64,000 bases of DNA from Sulfurimonas hongkongensis (GTDB lineage Bacteria; Campylobacterota; Campylobacteria; Campylobacterales; Sulfurimonadaceae), in assembly GCF_000445475.1 (NCBI RefSeq), contig NZ_AUPZ01000013.1, positions 1 through 64,000 of the forward strand, in the 5' to 3' direction. Of this stretch, positions 55,058-63,777 are shown in pieces. Position 1 is the first letter of the stretch. Every line of letters starts with the position of its first letter. The notes below the pieces were generated by a model. The model was not told the origin of the DNA, made no database searches, and worked only from the letters and a program-made list of their open reading frames with translations. The position numbers and the translations under genes are program-made.

Positions 55058-55606
55058 TTACAATTTTTTTAACTCTTCTTCTACTACTTTAAGGTTTGGT
55101 TCTTTTGCATGTTTTAATAGTACATAAACAATTACAGCAAAAAGTATTACCATAAAGCCAGTAAAGATAACTGGCACATCTTTTAACACAACATAAGTTA
55201 CTATTAAGATCGCAAGAAGCGTTGGAAACTCATTGTAAGCGCGAAAAAACTTTCCATTTTTTGTGCAAGTTCGAGTGAGTAGTTGCTTACGATAATGATT
55301 CATAGACAGATCATACCAAACAAGAAGCAACACCGCTGCTATCTTTGCATAAGCCCAAACTCCCATATCAAAAAGATGCGGATTCAGAGTAAACATTACA
55401 ACTCCACTAATAAGAGTCGCTATCATTGCTGGCATATCAATGTACTTGTAAAGTTTATACTCTTGAATCTCAACAATCTTTATATAATCAGGCTTATCCA
55501 TATGTTCTACATGATAAACAAAAAGTCTTGGCAGATAGAAAAGCCCCGCCATCCATGACATAAATGCCATAATATGAAAAATCAAAATATACTGATAATA
55601 TTCCAT
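55058..55606 (-). CDS. hemJ: HemJ-type protoporphyrinogen oxidase
   Basis: A 182-residue inner-membrane protein of the HemJ (UPF0093) family, the oxidase for protoporphyrinogen IX in many bacteria without HemG or HemY. Several transmembrane helices; the family motif with the essential His is ILIFHIMAFMSWMAGLFYLP, and RAYNEFPTLLAI is the second conserved block with Arg and Asn. The start follows a GGGGG ribosome-binding site. Length slightly longer than the 140-150 residues common in alphaproteobacteria. Confidence 0.87.
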   Translation of the reverse strand: MEYYQYILIFHIMAFMSWMAGLFYLPRLFVYHVEHMDKPDYIKIVEIQEYKLYKYIDMPAMIATLISGVVMFTLNPHLFDMGVWAYAKIAAVLLLVWYDLSMNHYRKQLLTRTCTKNGKFFRAYNEFPTLLAILIVTYVVLKDVPVIFTGFMVILFAVIVYVLLKHAKEPNLKVVEEELKKL

Positions 55607-55722
55607 TACACCCCCTTATTATTAGTATTACATTTTACCATATCAAAACAAAGTTGTAACTAATAAAATAAAAAGTAACCTTTAACATCTCTTTACTTGA
55701 AAGATTTGTTAAGTTAGTGTGA

Positions 55723-55728
55723 TATAAT
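55723..55728 (+). promoter_or_regulatory. Candidate -10 element of the ThiF-like gene
   Basis: TGATATAAT 26 bp before the ATG at 55755, followed by a T run. No convincing -35 at standard distance. Confidence 0.4.
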
Positions 55729-55754
55729 TATTTTTTTAACAAAAAGGCTAAATT

Positions 55755-56426
55755 ATGATGAATTATTTTGTGCGCCAAGTTCAACTTTGGGGAGAAGATA
55801 CTCAAAAATCACTACAAACTAAAAAGATAGCTATAGTAGGCTCAGGAGGATTGGGGAGTTCACTTGCATTTGCACTTGGTTCTAGTGGCATAGGCGAGAT
55901 ACATATGATAGATTTTGATGATGTCACAACCCACAACTTGCATCGCCAAATTGCTTTTAAAATTGGAGACGAGGGTAAAAACAAAGCAACTATAAATGCA
56001 ACTCTAATAGAGCAGAGATGCCCTTTTGTAAAAGCTCTGTCTCATGAGTGCAGACTTGAAGAGTTTTGTAAAAAAGACATTGATCTAGACCTTATCATAG
56101 ATGCAACAGACAATCTTCCAACTAGGGGCGAGATAAGTGACTTCGCTCTTAGTAAAAATATACCTTGGATCTATGGAACTGTTGAGGCATATCATGGACA
56201 AGTATGTTTTTTTGAGAGTGCGTCATATAGAGATTCTTTTAAGATTAACAATAGAAAACCAGAAGGAATTACTGGACCGATAGTTATGCACATTGCTTCA
56301 CTACAGGCAAATCTTGCTCTTCGGTATTTAGCAGGATTGAGTGTTAAGAAAGATTTACTTTATTATCTGTTTTTTAACGATGAAGGCGAGCTAATCACTC
56401 AAAAATTTTCACTTCCCAAGCAATAA
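55755..56426 (+). CDS. ThiF/MoeB/HesA-family adenylyltransferase-like protein
   Basis: A 223-residue E1-like protein. ATP-binding GSGGLGSSLAFALGSSGIG, the DFDDVTTHNLHRQ block with the conserved Arg, and IDATDNLPTR are present. The two CxxC zinc pairs of MoeB and ThiF are absent and the protein is somewhat short, so it may use an unusual partner. Its target sulfur-carrier protein is not nearby, though a 44-residue gene lies convergently just after it. It might act in thiamine, molybdopterin or cysteine synthesis; this cannot be decided here. Confidence 0.78.
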   Translation: MMNYFVRQVQLWGEDTQKSLQTKKIAIVGSGGLGSSLAFALGSSGIGEIHMIDFDDVTTHNLHRQIAFKIGDEGKNKATINATLIEQRCPFVKALSHECRLEEFCKKDIDLDLIIDATDNLPTRGEISDFALSKNIPWIYGTVEAYHGQVCFFESASYRDSFKINNRKPEGITGPIVMHIASLQANLALRYLAGLSVKKDLLYYLFFNDEGELITQKFSLPKQ

Positions 56427-56444
56427 GCTACTTCTATATTAGCC

Positions 56445-56579
56445 TTATTTATGAGTCATATTGTAGATAGATGACTCTGAATCCAGTTTAACTCTAAGTT
56501 TATCAGCTTCTTGTTGAGTAATATGATGAAGATTTAGAGCTTCTTGGATAACTTCTTGTGAAAGATAAGTGTGTTTCAT
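56445..56579 (-). CDS. Small protein, 44 residues, with a very strong ribosome-binding site
   Basis: Below usual gene-calling size but well supported. On the minus strand AAGGAGGTACAGAT leads to an ATG at 56579, and a 44-codon frame ends with TAA at 56445. The predicted protein is soluble and helical, with segments LSQEVIQEALNLHHIT and QQEADKLRVKLDSES. No signal peptide, membrane segment or cysteines. It converges with the ThiF-like gene 18 bp away and diverges from the aminotransferase gene. Function unknown; the helix-turn-like pattern allows a small regulator or an adaptor, which is only a guess. Confidence 0.62.
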   Translation of the reverse strand: MKHTYLSQEVIQEALNLHHITQQEADKLRVKLDSESSIYNMTHK

Positions 56580-56777
56580 ATCTGTACCTCCTTATAATAA
56601 GTATAAAATTATAGAATGTTTTTTATAAATTTAAAGTAAAATAAAACAACTATTTTTAGTAGATAGTACAATTAAAGGACATGTCTTAAAGAGTCGCCTT
56701 TTTTATTAAGAAATTTCTAAAGTTCCTCTTATAGATTTCAGATATAATTGCAAAAATCTACCAAATATGAGAAATAT

Positions 56778-57914
56778 ATGAATTTTGAGCCATATCCATT
56801 TGAAAAACTAAACAATTTACTTAAAAATATCACACCAAACCCAAACTTTACTCCATCAACTCTTACCATCGGCGAACCTCAAAGAGACACTCCAGCATTT
56901 ATACAAGACAAACTTTGCAAAGATTCAGCTCTTCTTAGGAAGTATCCTAAAACATCAGGAGAGAAACAGCTAAGAGATGCACAAAGATTATTTGTTGAAA
57001 AACGTTTTGGAGTTGAACTTAAGGATGAGGAGATCATCCCAACATTTGGGACTCGTGAAGTACTTTTTAATTTTCCTCAGTTTTTACTCTTTGATAAAAA
57101 AGAACCAGCTATAGCTTTTACAAATCCTTTCTATCAGATATATGAAGGTGCTGCAATTGCTTCAAGAGCTAAAATAGTCCATATAAATATGAACGAAGCA
57201 AATGACTTTAAGCCAGAGATAGATGAAAATGCACTAAGCAAATGCAATCTTGTCATCATAAACTCTCCTAACAATCCTACAGCTTCTACTCTATCTTTAG
57301 ATGAACTTGTAGAGTGGGTAAAACTGAGTCAAAAACACAACTTTACCCTTATAAACGATGAGTGCTACAGTGAGCTTTATATAGACGAAAAAACACCCTC
57401 ACTATTGGAGGCTGCCATTGTGGCTAACAATAGTGAGTTTAAAAATATTTTAGTTGTAAATTCCATCTCAAAACGCTCATCAGCTCCCGGGCTTCGTTCA
57501 GGTTTTATTGCAGGAGATGCAGAGATTTTAAAAGAGTATATGAAGTATAGGACTTATATAGGTTGTGCATCACCTCTTCCTCTTCAAGGTGCAGCTGCTC
57601 TGGCTTGGAGTGATGAAGAACATGTTGATGTAGCTAGAGAGATGTACAAAGAAAACTTTAAAATTGCAAATGAGATACTAGGCACTAAAATCCCAAAAGC
57701 AACTTTTTATCTCTGGCTTAAAGTGAAAAAACCACAAGAGTTTACTAAAAATCTTTACAAAAAGTACAATGTAAAAGTTCTCCCTGGTGAATATCTAGCA
57801 AGAAAAAATAGTGATGGCATAAACCCTGCAAAAGAGTATATAAGGGTAGCTTTAGTTGAATCTCCTAGCATGATAAGAGATGCATTAAATAGAATAAAGG
57901 AGTGCTTAACATGA
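56778..57914 (+). CDS. dapC: Aminotransferase class I/II, DapC-like
   Basis: A 378-residue fold-type I PLP enzyme, probably N-succinyl-diaminopimelate aminotransferase of the lysine/peptidoglycan pathway. Cofactor motifs: VIINSPNNPTASTLS, NDECYSELY and the PLP-lysine region NSISKRSSAPGLRSGF. The start ATG 56778 gives MNFEPYPFEKLNNLL, the usual opening; an upstream TTG is possible. It overlaps the next gene by 4 bp and precedes murC, consistent with cell-wall precursor supply. Related aspartate aminotransferases cannot be ruled out. Confidence 0.8.
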   Translation: MNFEPYPFEKLNNLLKNITPNPNFTPSTLTIGEPQRDTPAFIQDKLCKDSALLRKYPKTSGEKQLRDAQRLFVEKRFGVELKDEEIIPTFGTREVLFNFPQFLLFDKKEPAIAFTNPFYQIYEGAAIASRAKIVHINMNEANDFKPEIDENALSKCNLVIINSPNNPTASTLSLDELVEWVKLSQKHNFTLINDECYSELYIDEKTPSLLEAAIVANNSEFKNILVVNSISKRSSAPGLRSGFIAGDAEILKEYMKYRTYIGCASPLPLQGAAALAWSDEEHVDVAREMYKENFKIANEILGTKIPKATFYLWLKVKKPQEFTKNLYKKYNVKVLPGEYLARKNSDGINPAKEYIRVALVESPSMIRDALNRIKECLT

Positions 57915-58417
57915 GTCTTGATGGACTAAAACAAAAAGTGCTAAAAGCACAAGAGAGTGCAGATATTGCATCGCTTTATGTGCTAGAGCAAAAAGCGCAA
58001 GATAGTTTTGATGAAGATGCACTTCAAGCTTTTTATGCAAACATATTGGATTTAGCTCTTGAGAGATTAACAGATGTACTTGAATCTCACAGATCTATGA
58101 ACATCAACGAAGTTCAAGACTTTGCGACACTTAGAGCTTTGTATGAGTACGCTATGGAGCATTATCACGCTGGAGATATCTCTGATGCTAGTGCTTTGTT
58201 TGAAGTTCTTAGTGGGCTTACTAAAGATGATGGGTTTTCATCATCTTTAAAGCTTCACTCGATAGCTTCAAGCAAAGGGATTAGTCTTGATGATTTTATG
58301 GATAATATTGCTGATATAGATGCTACTCAAAAAGCTGGTAAATTTTATATTAGTATGTTTAAAAAAGAGGCACAAAAGTTGCTAAGTGACTCTAAATGTG
58401 ATGGGAGCAAGAAATGA
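57911..58417 (+). CDS. Hypothetical protein, 168 residues
   Basis: Not recognised. Soluble, acidic, almost entirely helical, with a repeat-like helical layout (DIASLYVLEQKAQDSFDEDA and LRALYEYAMEHYHAGDISDA) that resembles TPR-type packing. ATG 57911 is chosen because AAGGAG lies eight bases upstream and the ATGA overlap couples it to the aminotransferase stop. It also overlaps murC by 4 bp, so it is firmly within the operon. Confidence 0.68.
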   Translation: MSLDGLKQKVLKAQESADIASLYVLEQKAQDSFDEDALQAFYANILDLALERLTDVLESHRSMNINEVQDFATLRALYEYAMEHYHAGDISDASALFEVLSGLTKDDGFSSSLKLHSIASSKGISLDDFMDNIADIDATQKAGKFYISMFKKEAQKLLSDSKCDGSKK

Positions 58418-59727
58418 AAATACATTTTATAGGTATAGGTGGCATAGGTATCTCAGGTCTCGCTCAGTACATGCACTACAAAGGGCACACAGTCAGTGGT
58501 TCTGATATTTCAGACACTATCATCACCAAAAAACTTCGTGATTTAGGTATAAAAGTCACAGTTTCTCACAATGCTGATGCTATAGTTGATCAAGACTTAG
58601 TTGTTCACTCAGCCATCATTCGTCCAGACAATCCAGAAATAATACAAGCAAAAGAAAAAGGCATAGAAGTATTGGCTCGTCGTGAAGCACTTTTGCAAAT
58701 ACTAAACACTTCAAAAGTCTACTCTGTAGCTGGTGCACATGGAAAAAGCACAACTACTGCAATTTTAACAGCCATTATGGAGGGTTCTGCAATTATCGGT
58801 GCAGAATCAAAGGCTTTTGGTTCAAATGTAAGATATGATGAAACAAATGATATCATGCTATTTGAGGCTGATGAGAGTGATGGAAGTTTTGTAAACTCAA
58901 ATCCCCACTGTGCTATTGTAATTAACGCTGAACCTGAACATATGGAGTATTATGACTACAACTTCGAACTCTTTTATGAATCATACAAAACCTTTATAAA
59001 TTCTGCTAAATGTCGTGTTTTAAATGCAGAAGATCCGTTTATTGCTACTCTAGTAGATGAAATAGACGCAAACTGGCTCTATCCAAGCCGTGATATAAAA
59101 GATATAGAGTTTGTTCTTATAGGCGATGAACCTCACACAAGATTTACCCTTAGAGATTTGGGTTCATTTGATGTTTGGGGCTTTGGTAAACATATAGCTC
59201 TTGATGCTTCACTTGCTATTTTAGCAGCTCATGAATCTATGGAGATAGAACAAATCAGAAAAAATCTTTTAAAATTTAAAGGTATAAAAAAACGTTTTGA
59301 TATAGTAGGCACCCAAAACAATAGCGTCATCATTGATGATTATGGGCATCATCCAACAGAGATAAAAGCTACTTTTGAGTCTGTAAAAGAGTACGCACAG
59401 CTCAAAGGTTTTGATAGGATTACTGCTATCTGGCAACCACACAAGTACTCTAGAACTATTGACAACCTTGAAGAGTTTATAAAGTGTTTTGAGGGAGTTG
59501 CTGAACTTATTATCCTCCCTGTTTGGTCGGCAGGAGAAGCTCCAAGAGAGATAGATTTTAAAGAGAAGTTTAAAGATTATAACCTTACAATGGCAGATAC
59601 CATCACAAGGGCAAACAACAACATTAGTGTTATAAAAGACAAAGAGACTCTAAAAACTCTAAACAAAGGTCTCATCATCGGTTTTGGTGCTGGAGATATA
59701 ACTTATCAAATAAGAGGTACTGCTTAA
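58414..59727 (+). CDS. murC: UDP-N-acetylmuramate--L-alanine ligase
   Basis: A 437-residue cytosolic Mur ligase adding L-Ala to UDP-MurNAc. N-terminal Rossmann part with HFIGIGGIGISGLAQYM, ATP P-loop GAHGKSTTTAILTAI, DEADESDGSF-type metal block (LFEADESDGSFVNS), and C-terminal domain with DDYGHHPTEIKAT and QPHKYSRT. Length is typical. It overlaps the genes on both sides, and the order murC-small membrane gene-(csp)-mutS2 recalls Campylobacter. Confidence 0.95.
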   Translation: MKIHFIGIGGIGISGLAQYMHYKGHTVSGSDISDTIITKKLRDLGIKVTVSHNADAIVDQDLVVHSAIIRPDNPEIIQAKEKGIEVLARREALLQILNTSKVYSVAGAHGKSTTTAILTAIMEGSAIIGAESKAFGSNVRYDETNDIMLFEADESDGSFVNSNPHCAIVINAEPEHMEYYDYNFELFYESYKTFINSAKCRVLNAEDPFIATLVDEIDANWLYPSRDIKDIEFVLIGDEPHTRFTLRDLGSFDVWGFGKHIALDASLAILAAHESMEIEQIRKNLLKFKGIKKRFDIVGTQNNSVIIDDYGHHPTEIKATFESVKEYAQLKGFDRITAIWQPHKYSRTIDNLEEFIKCFEGVAELIILPVWSAGEAPREIDFKEKFKDYNLTMADTITRANNNISVIKDKETLKTLNKGLIIGFGAGDITYQIRGTA

Positions 59728-60056
59728 TGGCATATATCGCTGGACTTGTAATTGTAGGACTTTTCTTTTTAGTTCTACACTATTTTACAGAACTTAAAAA
59801 AAATCAAAAAATAATTATCACTATTATAGTATTTAGTATAATCTTAGGAGCTATTGCTTTTAACGCTTACTCTAATGCAAAAAGAGACAAGATGCTAAAT
59901 GTAGTAATGAAATTTAACCAAGGTAAAACAGTGACTTGCAATGGTATGGATGTAAATAATACAAACTACACTATTAGCATCGGAACCTACACTTTTATCG
60001 GCAAAGAAAACACCCCTAATTATGGGCAAATGATAAGTGCTTCTACTTGTGAGTAG
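59727..60056 (+). CDS. Small membrane protein, 109 residues
   Basis: Conserved-position hypothetical gene after murC. Two transmembrane segments (about 2-19 and 29-48) with a short charged loop, then a periplasmic tail of about 60 residues with two cysteines (VTCNGMDVNN and ASTC at the end) that could form a disulfide. It shares one base with the murC stop. Function unknown. Confidence 0.7.
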   Translation: MAYIAGLVIVGLFFLVLHYFTELKKNQKIIITIIVFSIILGAIAFNAYSNAKRDKMLNVVMKFNQGKTVTCNGMDVNNTNYTISIGTYTFIGKENTPNYGQMISASTCE

Positions 60057-60150
60057 TTAAATTTTCAAATTTAACTACACATTTCATATTTTTCAGGTAT
60101 ACTACTGCCAATGAAAGATGATTCGAGTTACATCTTTAGACTGCTTTGCA

Positions 60151-60177
60151 TTGACGACTTTGTGTTACCAGTATAAT
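60151..60177 (+). promoter_or_regulatory. Candidate promoter of the cold-shock gene
   Basis: TTGACG and TATAAT separated by 15 bp, leaving a leader of about 65 nt before the ATG at 60249. Spacing is shorter than the optimum of 17. A stem AAAGATG/CATCTTT lies just upstream. Confidence 0.45.
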
Positions 60178-60248
60178 TCACCTAAAAATAAGACTTCATA
60201 TTAGATTTTCAACCACCTTAGGGTGTAATTAAACATAAAGGATTTACA

Positions 60249-60467
60249 ATGGCAGCATTAGTAAATGGAACAGTTAAATGGTTCAATAGCGAAAAAGGTT
60301 TCGGTTTTATCGAGCAAGAAGATGGTGGAAAAGATGTATTTGTACACTTCCGTCAAGTTAACAGCAATGGTTACGATCGTGTTTCACTAAACGAAGGTCA
60401 AAAAGTGACTTTTGAAATTGGTCAAGGCGAAAAAGGCCCACAAGCAGAAAACGTTACAGGTCTGTAA
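60249..60467 (+). CDS. Cold-shock domain protein
   Basis: A 72-residue single OB-fold nucleic-acid-binding protein. RNP-1 motif KGFGFIEQ and RNP-2 motif VFVHFRQV are intact, following [11 protein letters not shown]. It acts as an RNA chaperone in family members and may be cold- or growth-phase-regulated through its leader. It has AAAGGA before the start and stands between murC-linked genes and mutS2 as a separate unit. Confidence 0.93.
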   Translation: MAALVNGTVKWFNSEKGFGFIEQEDGGKDVFVHFRQVNSNGYDRVSLNEGQKVTFEIGQGEKGPQAENVTGL

Positions 60468-60477
60468 TCTTTTTTAA

Positions 60478-60505
60478 ATATTGAGTAGATTTTTCTGCTC
60501 AATAT
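60478..60505 (+). terminator. Stem-loop after the cold-shock gene
   Basis: ATATTGAGTAGA, loop TTTT, TCTGCTCAATAT: a 12-bp stem with one G-T pair, 10 bp after the stop. No T run follows, so it may act more as a 3' stabiliser than as an intrinsic terminator. Confidence 0.5.
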
Positions 60506-60632
60506 CCTCTACACAACTTCTTTAAAACCCATTTCTTTAATTTTATCTCCTATTTTTACCATATAAGTCGCAATAATAAAAATTCAGCTAAAATTCTACC
60601 AATAAAGCAATATATTAGGTAAAACAAAAATT

Positions 60633-62855
60633 ATGTCCATAAACAAAACTTCCAAAATAGATATACTAATAAAACAACTTGACTTGTCTGAGCATATAGA
60701 ACAGTTTAAGAGCTTCTTTGCAAGAGAGAGTTCTCTCTACATTGAGGGAGACCAAGAGTTACATTTTAAGTATATAAAAGCACTAGATAACCTAGAATTC
60801 AAAGCCCCTCCTAAAGTAGCAAACTTTTTTAACATTAAAGCTCATCTAAAAAAAAGAGGTGTGCTTAATTTTGAACAGATTTTTGAGATAGTAAAAGTTG
60901 TTAGGTATTTCAACTACTTTAAAAATCAAGAGTTTGAGGGAATTATTGGCAAGTGGATGGAAAAAATTGAAGTTCATGAAAAGTTTGTAGAGGTTGAGAA
61001 ATACTTTAAAGTTGATGGACTCTTTAATGAAAACCTAGATGAGATGCTATTTGGTTTGACTAAAAGAATCAAAGAGCATAAAACAAATATGAACGAGTCT
61101 ATGAAGAGGCTCATGTCAAGCTCAAAACTCTCAGGATACTTAGTAGATACTCAAATACATCTCATAAATAATGAAGAGGCTCTTTTAGTTCGCGGTGGAT
61201 TTAACCATGTACTAAAAGGTGCAGTAGTTGGACGAAGTAGCGGTGGATTTTTTTATGTATCGCCTGATATCATCTTAAAATCAAAAGAGCAGATTCGCTT
61301 TATTGAGCAAGAAAAACAAGCTATCTTTTATACTTATGCAAAAGAGTTCTCTAGTGTGCTTAGTGAGCTTTTACCCTTTATAAATTTTATAGATAAAGAG
61401 TTTACAAAGTTTGATAACTACCAAGCTAGAGTTCTTTTTGCAAAGAGTAAAAATCTTCAACTCATAAAAAGTTCAAAAAATGACTCTAAAATTATCCTAA
61501 AAGATTTTATCCATCCAGCTCTTGCCAAACCAAAACCTCTAAGCGTTGACTTTAGTAAAAACATACTTATGATAACTGGTGTAAATGCTGGTGGAAAAAC
61601 TATGCTGCTAAAATCTATTCTTGCCTCTGCATTTATGGCAAAGTACATCATACCAATGGCATTAAATGAACATAAATCTCATATTGGAAGCTTTAAAACT
61701 ATCCTCTCCATCATAGACGATCCACAAAATGTAAAAAATGATATATCCACTTTTGCTGGACGTATGCAAGAGTTCTCAAAAATCTTTGAGCACAAATCTG
61801 CATTAGTTGGTATCGATGAGATAGAGCTTGGAACAGATAGTGACGAGGCGGCAGCTCTGTTTAAAGTTATACTTGATGATCTTATAAAGCGAGGTCAAAA
61901 AGTAGTAGTGACAACACACCATAAACGTTTAGCTGCTCTTATGGCTGATCGCGATGATGTTGAGCTGATGGCAGCACTTTATGATGAAGAGCTAAGAGCT
62001 CCAACCTATGAGTTTATGCAAGGCATTATTGGCAAAAGTTATGCTTTTGAGACGGCTCTTAGATACGGCATCTCAAATGCAATAGTTAGTGAAGCAAAAA
62101 ATGTTTACGGGGACAACAGTGAAAGGCTAAATCTTCTTATAGAGCGAGGCTCAGAGCTTGAGCGAGAGTTAAAACAAAAGCATAAAAAAGTAGATGAAAA
62201 GCTCAAATACTTAGATGCAAAAGAGCTTGACTTAAAAGCTCAAATAGAGAAGCTAAGAGCAGAACTTGAAAAAGAAAAAAAAGAGCTAAGATTTACTTAT
62301 GAGATAGCTATAGATGAAGCAAAAAAAGCTGCAAAGGCAGGTGACACAAAAGCCATCCACAGAGCCATGAGCAAGGCAAATCAAAACCTGCCAAAAAACA
62401 AAACTCAACCAAACTTAAATAGCCATGTTTACAAGGTTGGTGACTTTATAAAGTATAGAAATAACAAAGGTAGTATCATCTCTATAAAAGACAAAAAAGA
62501 AGCACTTATAGAGGTTGGTGGCATGAGACTTAGAGTTAAAACAAAAGATTTAAAGCCCACTAAAAATATCTATATAAAACCACAAACTACTGTAAAAGTA
62601 AATGTTGAAAAAAAAGCTGGCTTAAAATGTGATTTGCATGGTATGAGAGCAGAGGAAGCTGAGGAAGCTCTAGATAAGTTTCTCTCTGATGCACTGCTTA
62701 ATGGTTGGGATGAAGTCATAATTTATCACGGCATAGGAACTGGTAAACTCTCATATGCAGTTAAAAACTTCCTTAAAGCCCATCCTAGGGTTAAAAAGTT
62801 TGAAGATGCACCACAGCACATGGGTGGCTTTGGTGCAAAAGTAGTTTCACTTTAA
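60633..62855 (+). CDS. mutS2: Endonuclease MutS2
   Basis: A 740-residue MutS2 with a helical core/clamp region, a MutS-type ATPase (Walker A TGVNAGGKTMLLKSI, Walker B SALVGIDEIELGTDSDEA), a long coiled coil (about 500-590) and a C-terminal Smr nuclease domain with LHGMRAEEAEEALDKF and HGIGTGKLS. MutS2 suppresses recombination and, in other bacteria, rescues collided ribosomes. The mismatch-recognition domain of MutS is absent, as expected. Confidence 0.92.
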   Translation: MSINKTSKIDILIKQLDLSEHIEQFKSFFARESSLYIEGDQELHFKYIKALDNLEFKAPPKVANFFNIKAHLKKRGVLNFEQIFEIVKVVRYFNYFKNQEFEGIIGKWMEKIEVHEKFVEVEKYFKVDGLFNENLDEMLFGLTKRIKEHKTNMNESMKRLMSSSKLSGYLVDTQIHLINNEEALLVRGGFNHVLKGAVVGRSSGGFFYVSPDIILKSKEQIRFIEQEKQAIFYTYAKEFSSVLSELLPFINFIDKEFTKFDNYQARVLFAKSKNLQLIKSSKNDSKIILKDFIHPALAKPKPLSVDFSKNILMITGVNAGGKTMLLKSILASAFMAKYIIPMALNEHKSHIGSFKTILSIIDDPQNVKNDISTFAGRMQEFSKIFEHKSALVGIDEIELGTDSDEAAALFKVILDDLIKRGQKVVVTTHHKRLAALMADRDDVELMAALYDEELRAPTYEFMQGIIGKSYAFETALRYGISNAIVSEAKNVYGDNSERLNLLIERGSELERELKQKHKKVDEKLKYLDAKELDLKAQIEKLRAELEKEKKELRFTYEIAIDEAKKAAKAGDTKAIHRAMSKANQNLPKNKTQPNLNSHVYKVGDFIKYRNNKGSIISIKDKKEALIEVGGMRLRVKTKDLKPTKNIYIKPQTTVKVNVEKKAGLKCDLHGMRAEEAEEALDKFLSDALLNGWDEVIIYHGIGTGKLSYAVKNFLKAHPRVKKFEDAPQHMGGFGAKVVSL

Positions 62856-62908
62856 ATGATTATTATGATAAAGTAGCGTACTTATTAAAAAGGTTAAAAA
62901 GGTTTAGA

Positions 62909-63340
62909 ATGAAGATACTTATATCCCTTATACTAATGTTTACACTAGGGTTGTCTGCACAAATAGATGAATTTGCTCAAGAGGTAAAATACTTAAGAGA
63001 CTATACAAAGGCACTACAAGTTGCAAAAGAGCAAAACAAGCTTTTAATGTTTGTTGCTGTTGGGGATTACTGTCCTTGGTGTAAAAAATTTGAGAGAAAA
63101 ACTCTTAGCTCAAAAGAGATAAAAGCAAGGGTTTCAAACGAATTTGTACCTCTTATCATAGATAGAGTAAAGGATAAAGGAGCGTATCCACGAGAATTTT
63201 ACGCTAAAGTAGTTCCAACTGTTTTTTTTATAGATCCAAATACACAAAAGATAGTTTTTGAGTCTATGGGATACATGAAGCCTAGTGATTTTTCTGGCGA
63301 TTTAGACTCTGCAAAAGAAAATTTTATAAAGTATAAATAA
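62909..63340 (+). CDS. Exported thioredoxin-like protein
   Basis: A 143-residue protein with a signal peptide (about 1-17) and a thioredoxin fold. The redox motif is CPWC in VAVGDYCPWCKKFERKTL, and a cis-proline region AKVVPTVFFIDP follows. This places it with the SoxW/DUF255-type periplasmic thioredoxins that act on surface or cytochrome-maturation disulfides. It overlaps the next gene by 1 bp. Upstream (about 62856-62872) the stretch AATGATTATTATGATAA is weakly Fur-box-like. Confidence 0.82.
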   Translation: MKILISLILMFTLGLSAQIDEFAQEVKYLRDYTKALQVAKEQNKLLMFVAVGDYCPWCKKFERKTLSSKEIKARVSNEFVPLIIDRVKDKGAYPREFYAKVVPTVFFIDPNTQKIVFESMGYMKPSDFSGDLDSAKENFIKYK

Positions 63341-63777
63341 TGAAAAAATTTATCCTTTTTTTAATTATTACAAGTTCACTTTTGGGTGATACATTTTACA
63401 CACTAGATAATATCAAAAATCTTCGTATGTATATGACGACAAGTACCAACTTTTTAGGTAAAGAAAAGATAGCTGATATAGAAGAGATTGCGAAAAAGAG
63501 ACTCTTAAATGCTGGATTTGTTTTTGATGGAGATGATTCTGCTACTTTTATGATAAAAATAGAAGCCGTAGAGATAGAAGATACACAAGCTATCTATGTA
63601 GAAATTGGTATAGGAGAAGAGGTGAAAACTCTAAGAGAGGGTGATGTCTATAGTTTTGCTTTTACTTACCTAGCTAACGATCTTATAGAATCAGATGACC
63701 CATATTCAGATATATTAGAATCTTTAGACTTTTTGATGTCACAGTTTATAGAAGCTTATAAAATAGACAATGAGTAA
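63340..63777 (+). CDS. Hypothetical exported protein, 145 residues
   Basis: Not recognised. Signal peptide at about 1-16 (MKKFILFLIITSSLLG), then a small soluble acidic domain with strands and helices around ADIEEIAKKRLLNAGF and ATFMIKIEAVEIEDTQAIYV. No cysteines outside the signal region. It is coupled to the thioredoxin-like gene before it and overlaps the flavoprotein gene after it by 8 bp, so all three are likely one operon. Confidence 0.7.
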   Translation: MKKFILFLIITSSLLGDTFYTLDNIKNLRMYMTTSTNFLGKEKIADIEEIAKKRLLNAGFVFDGDDSATFMIKIEAVEIEDTQAIYVEIGIGEEVKTLREGDVYSFAFTYLANDLIESDDPYSDILESLDFLMSQFIEAYKIDNE

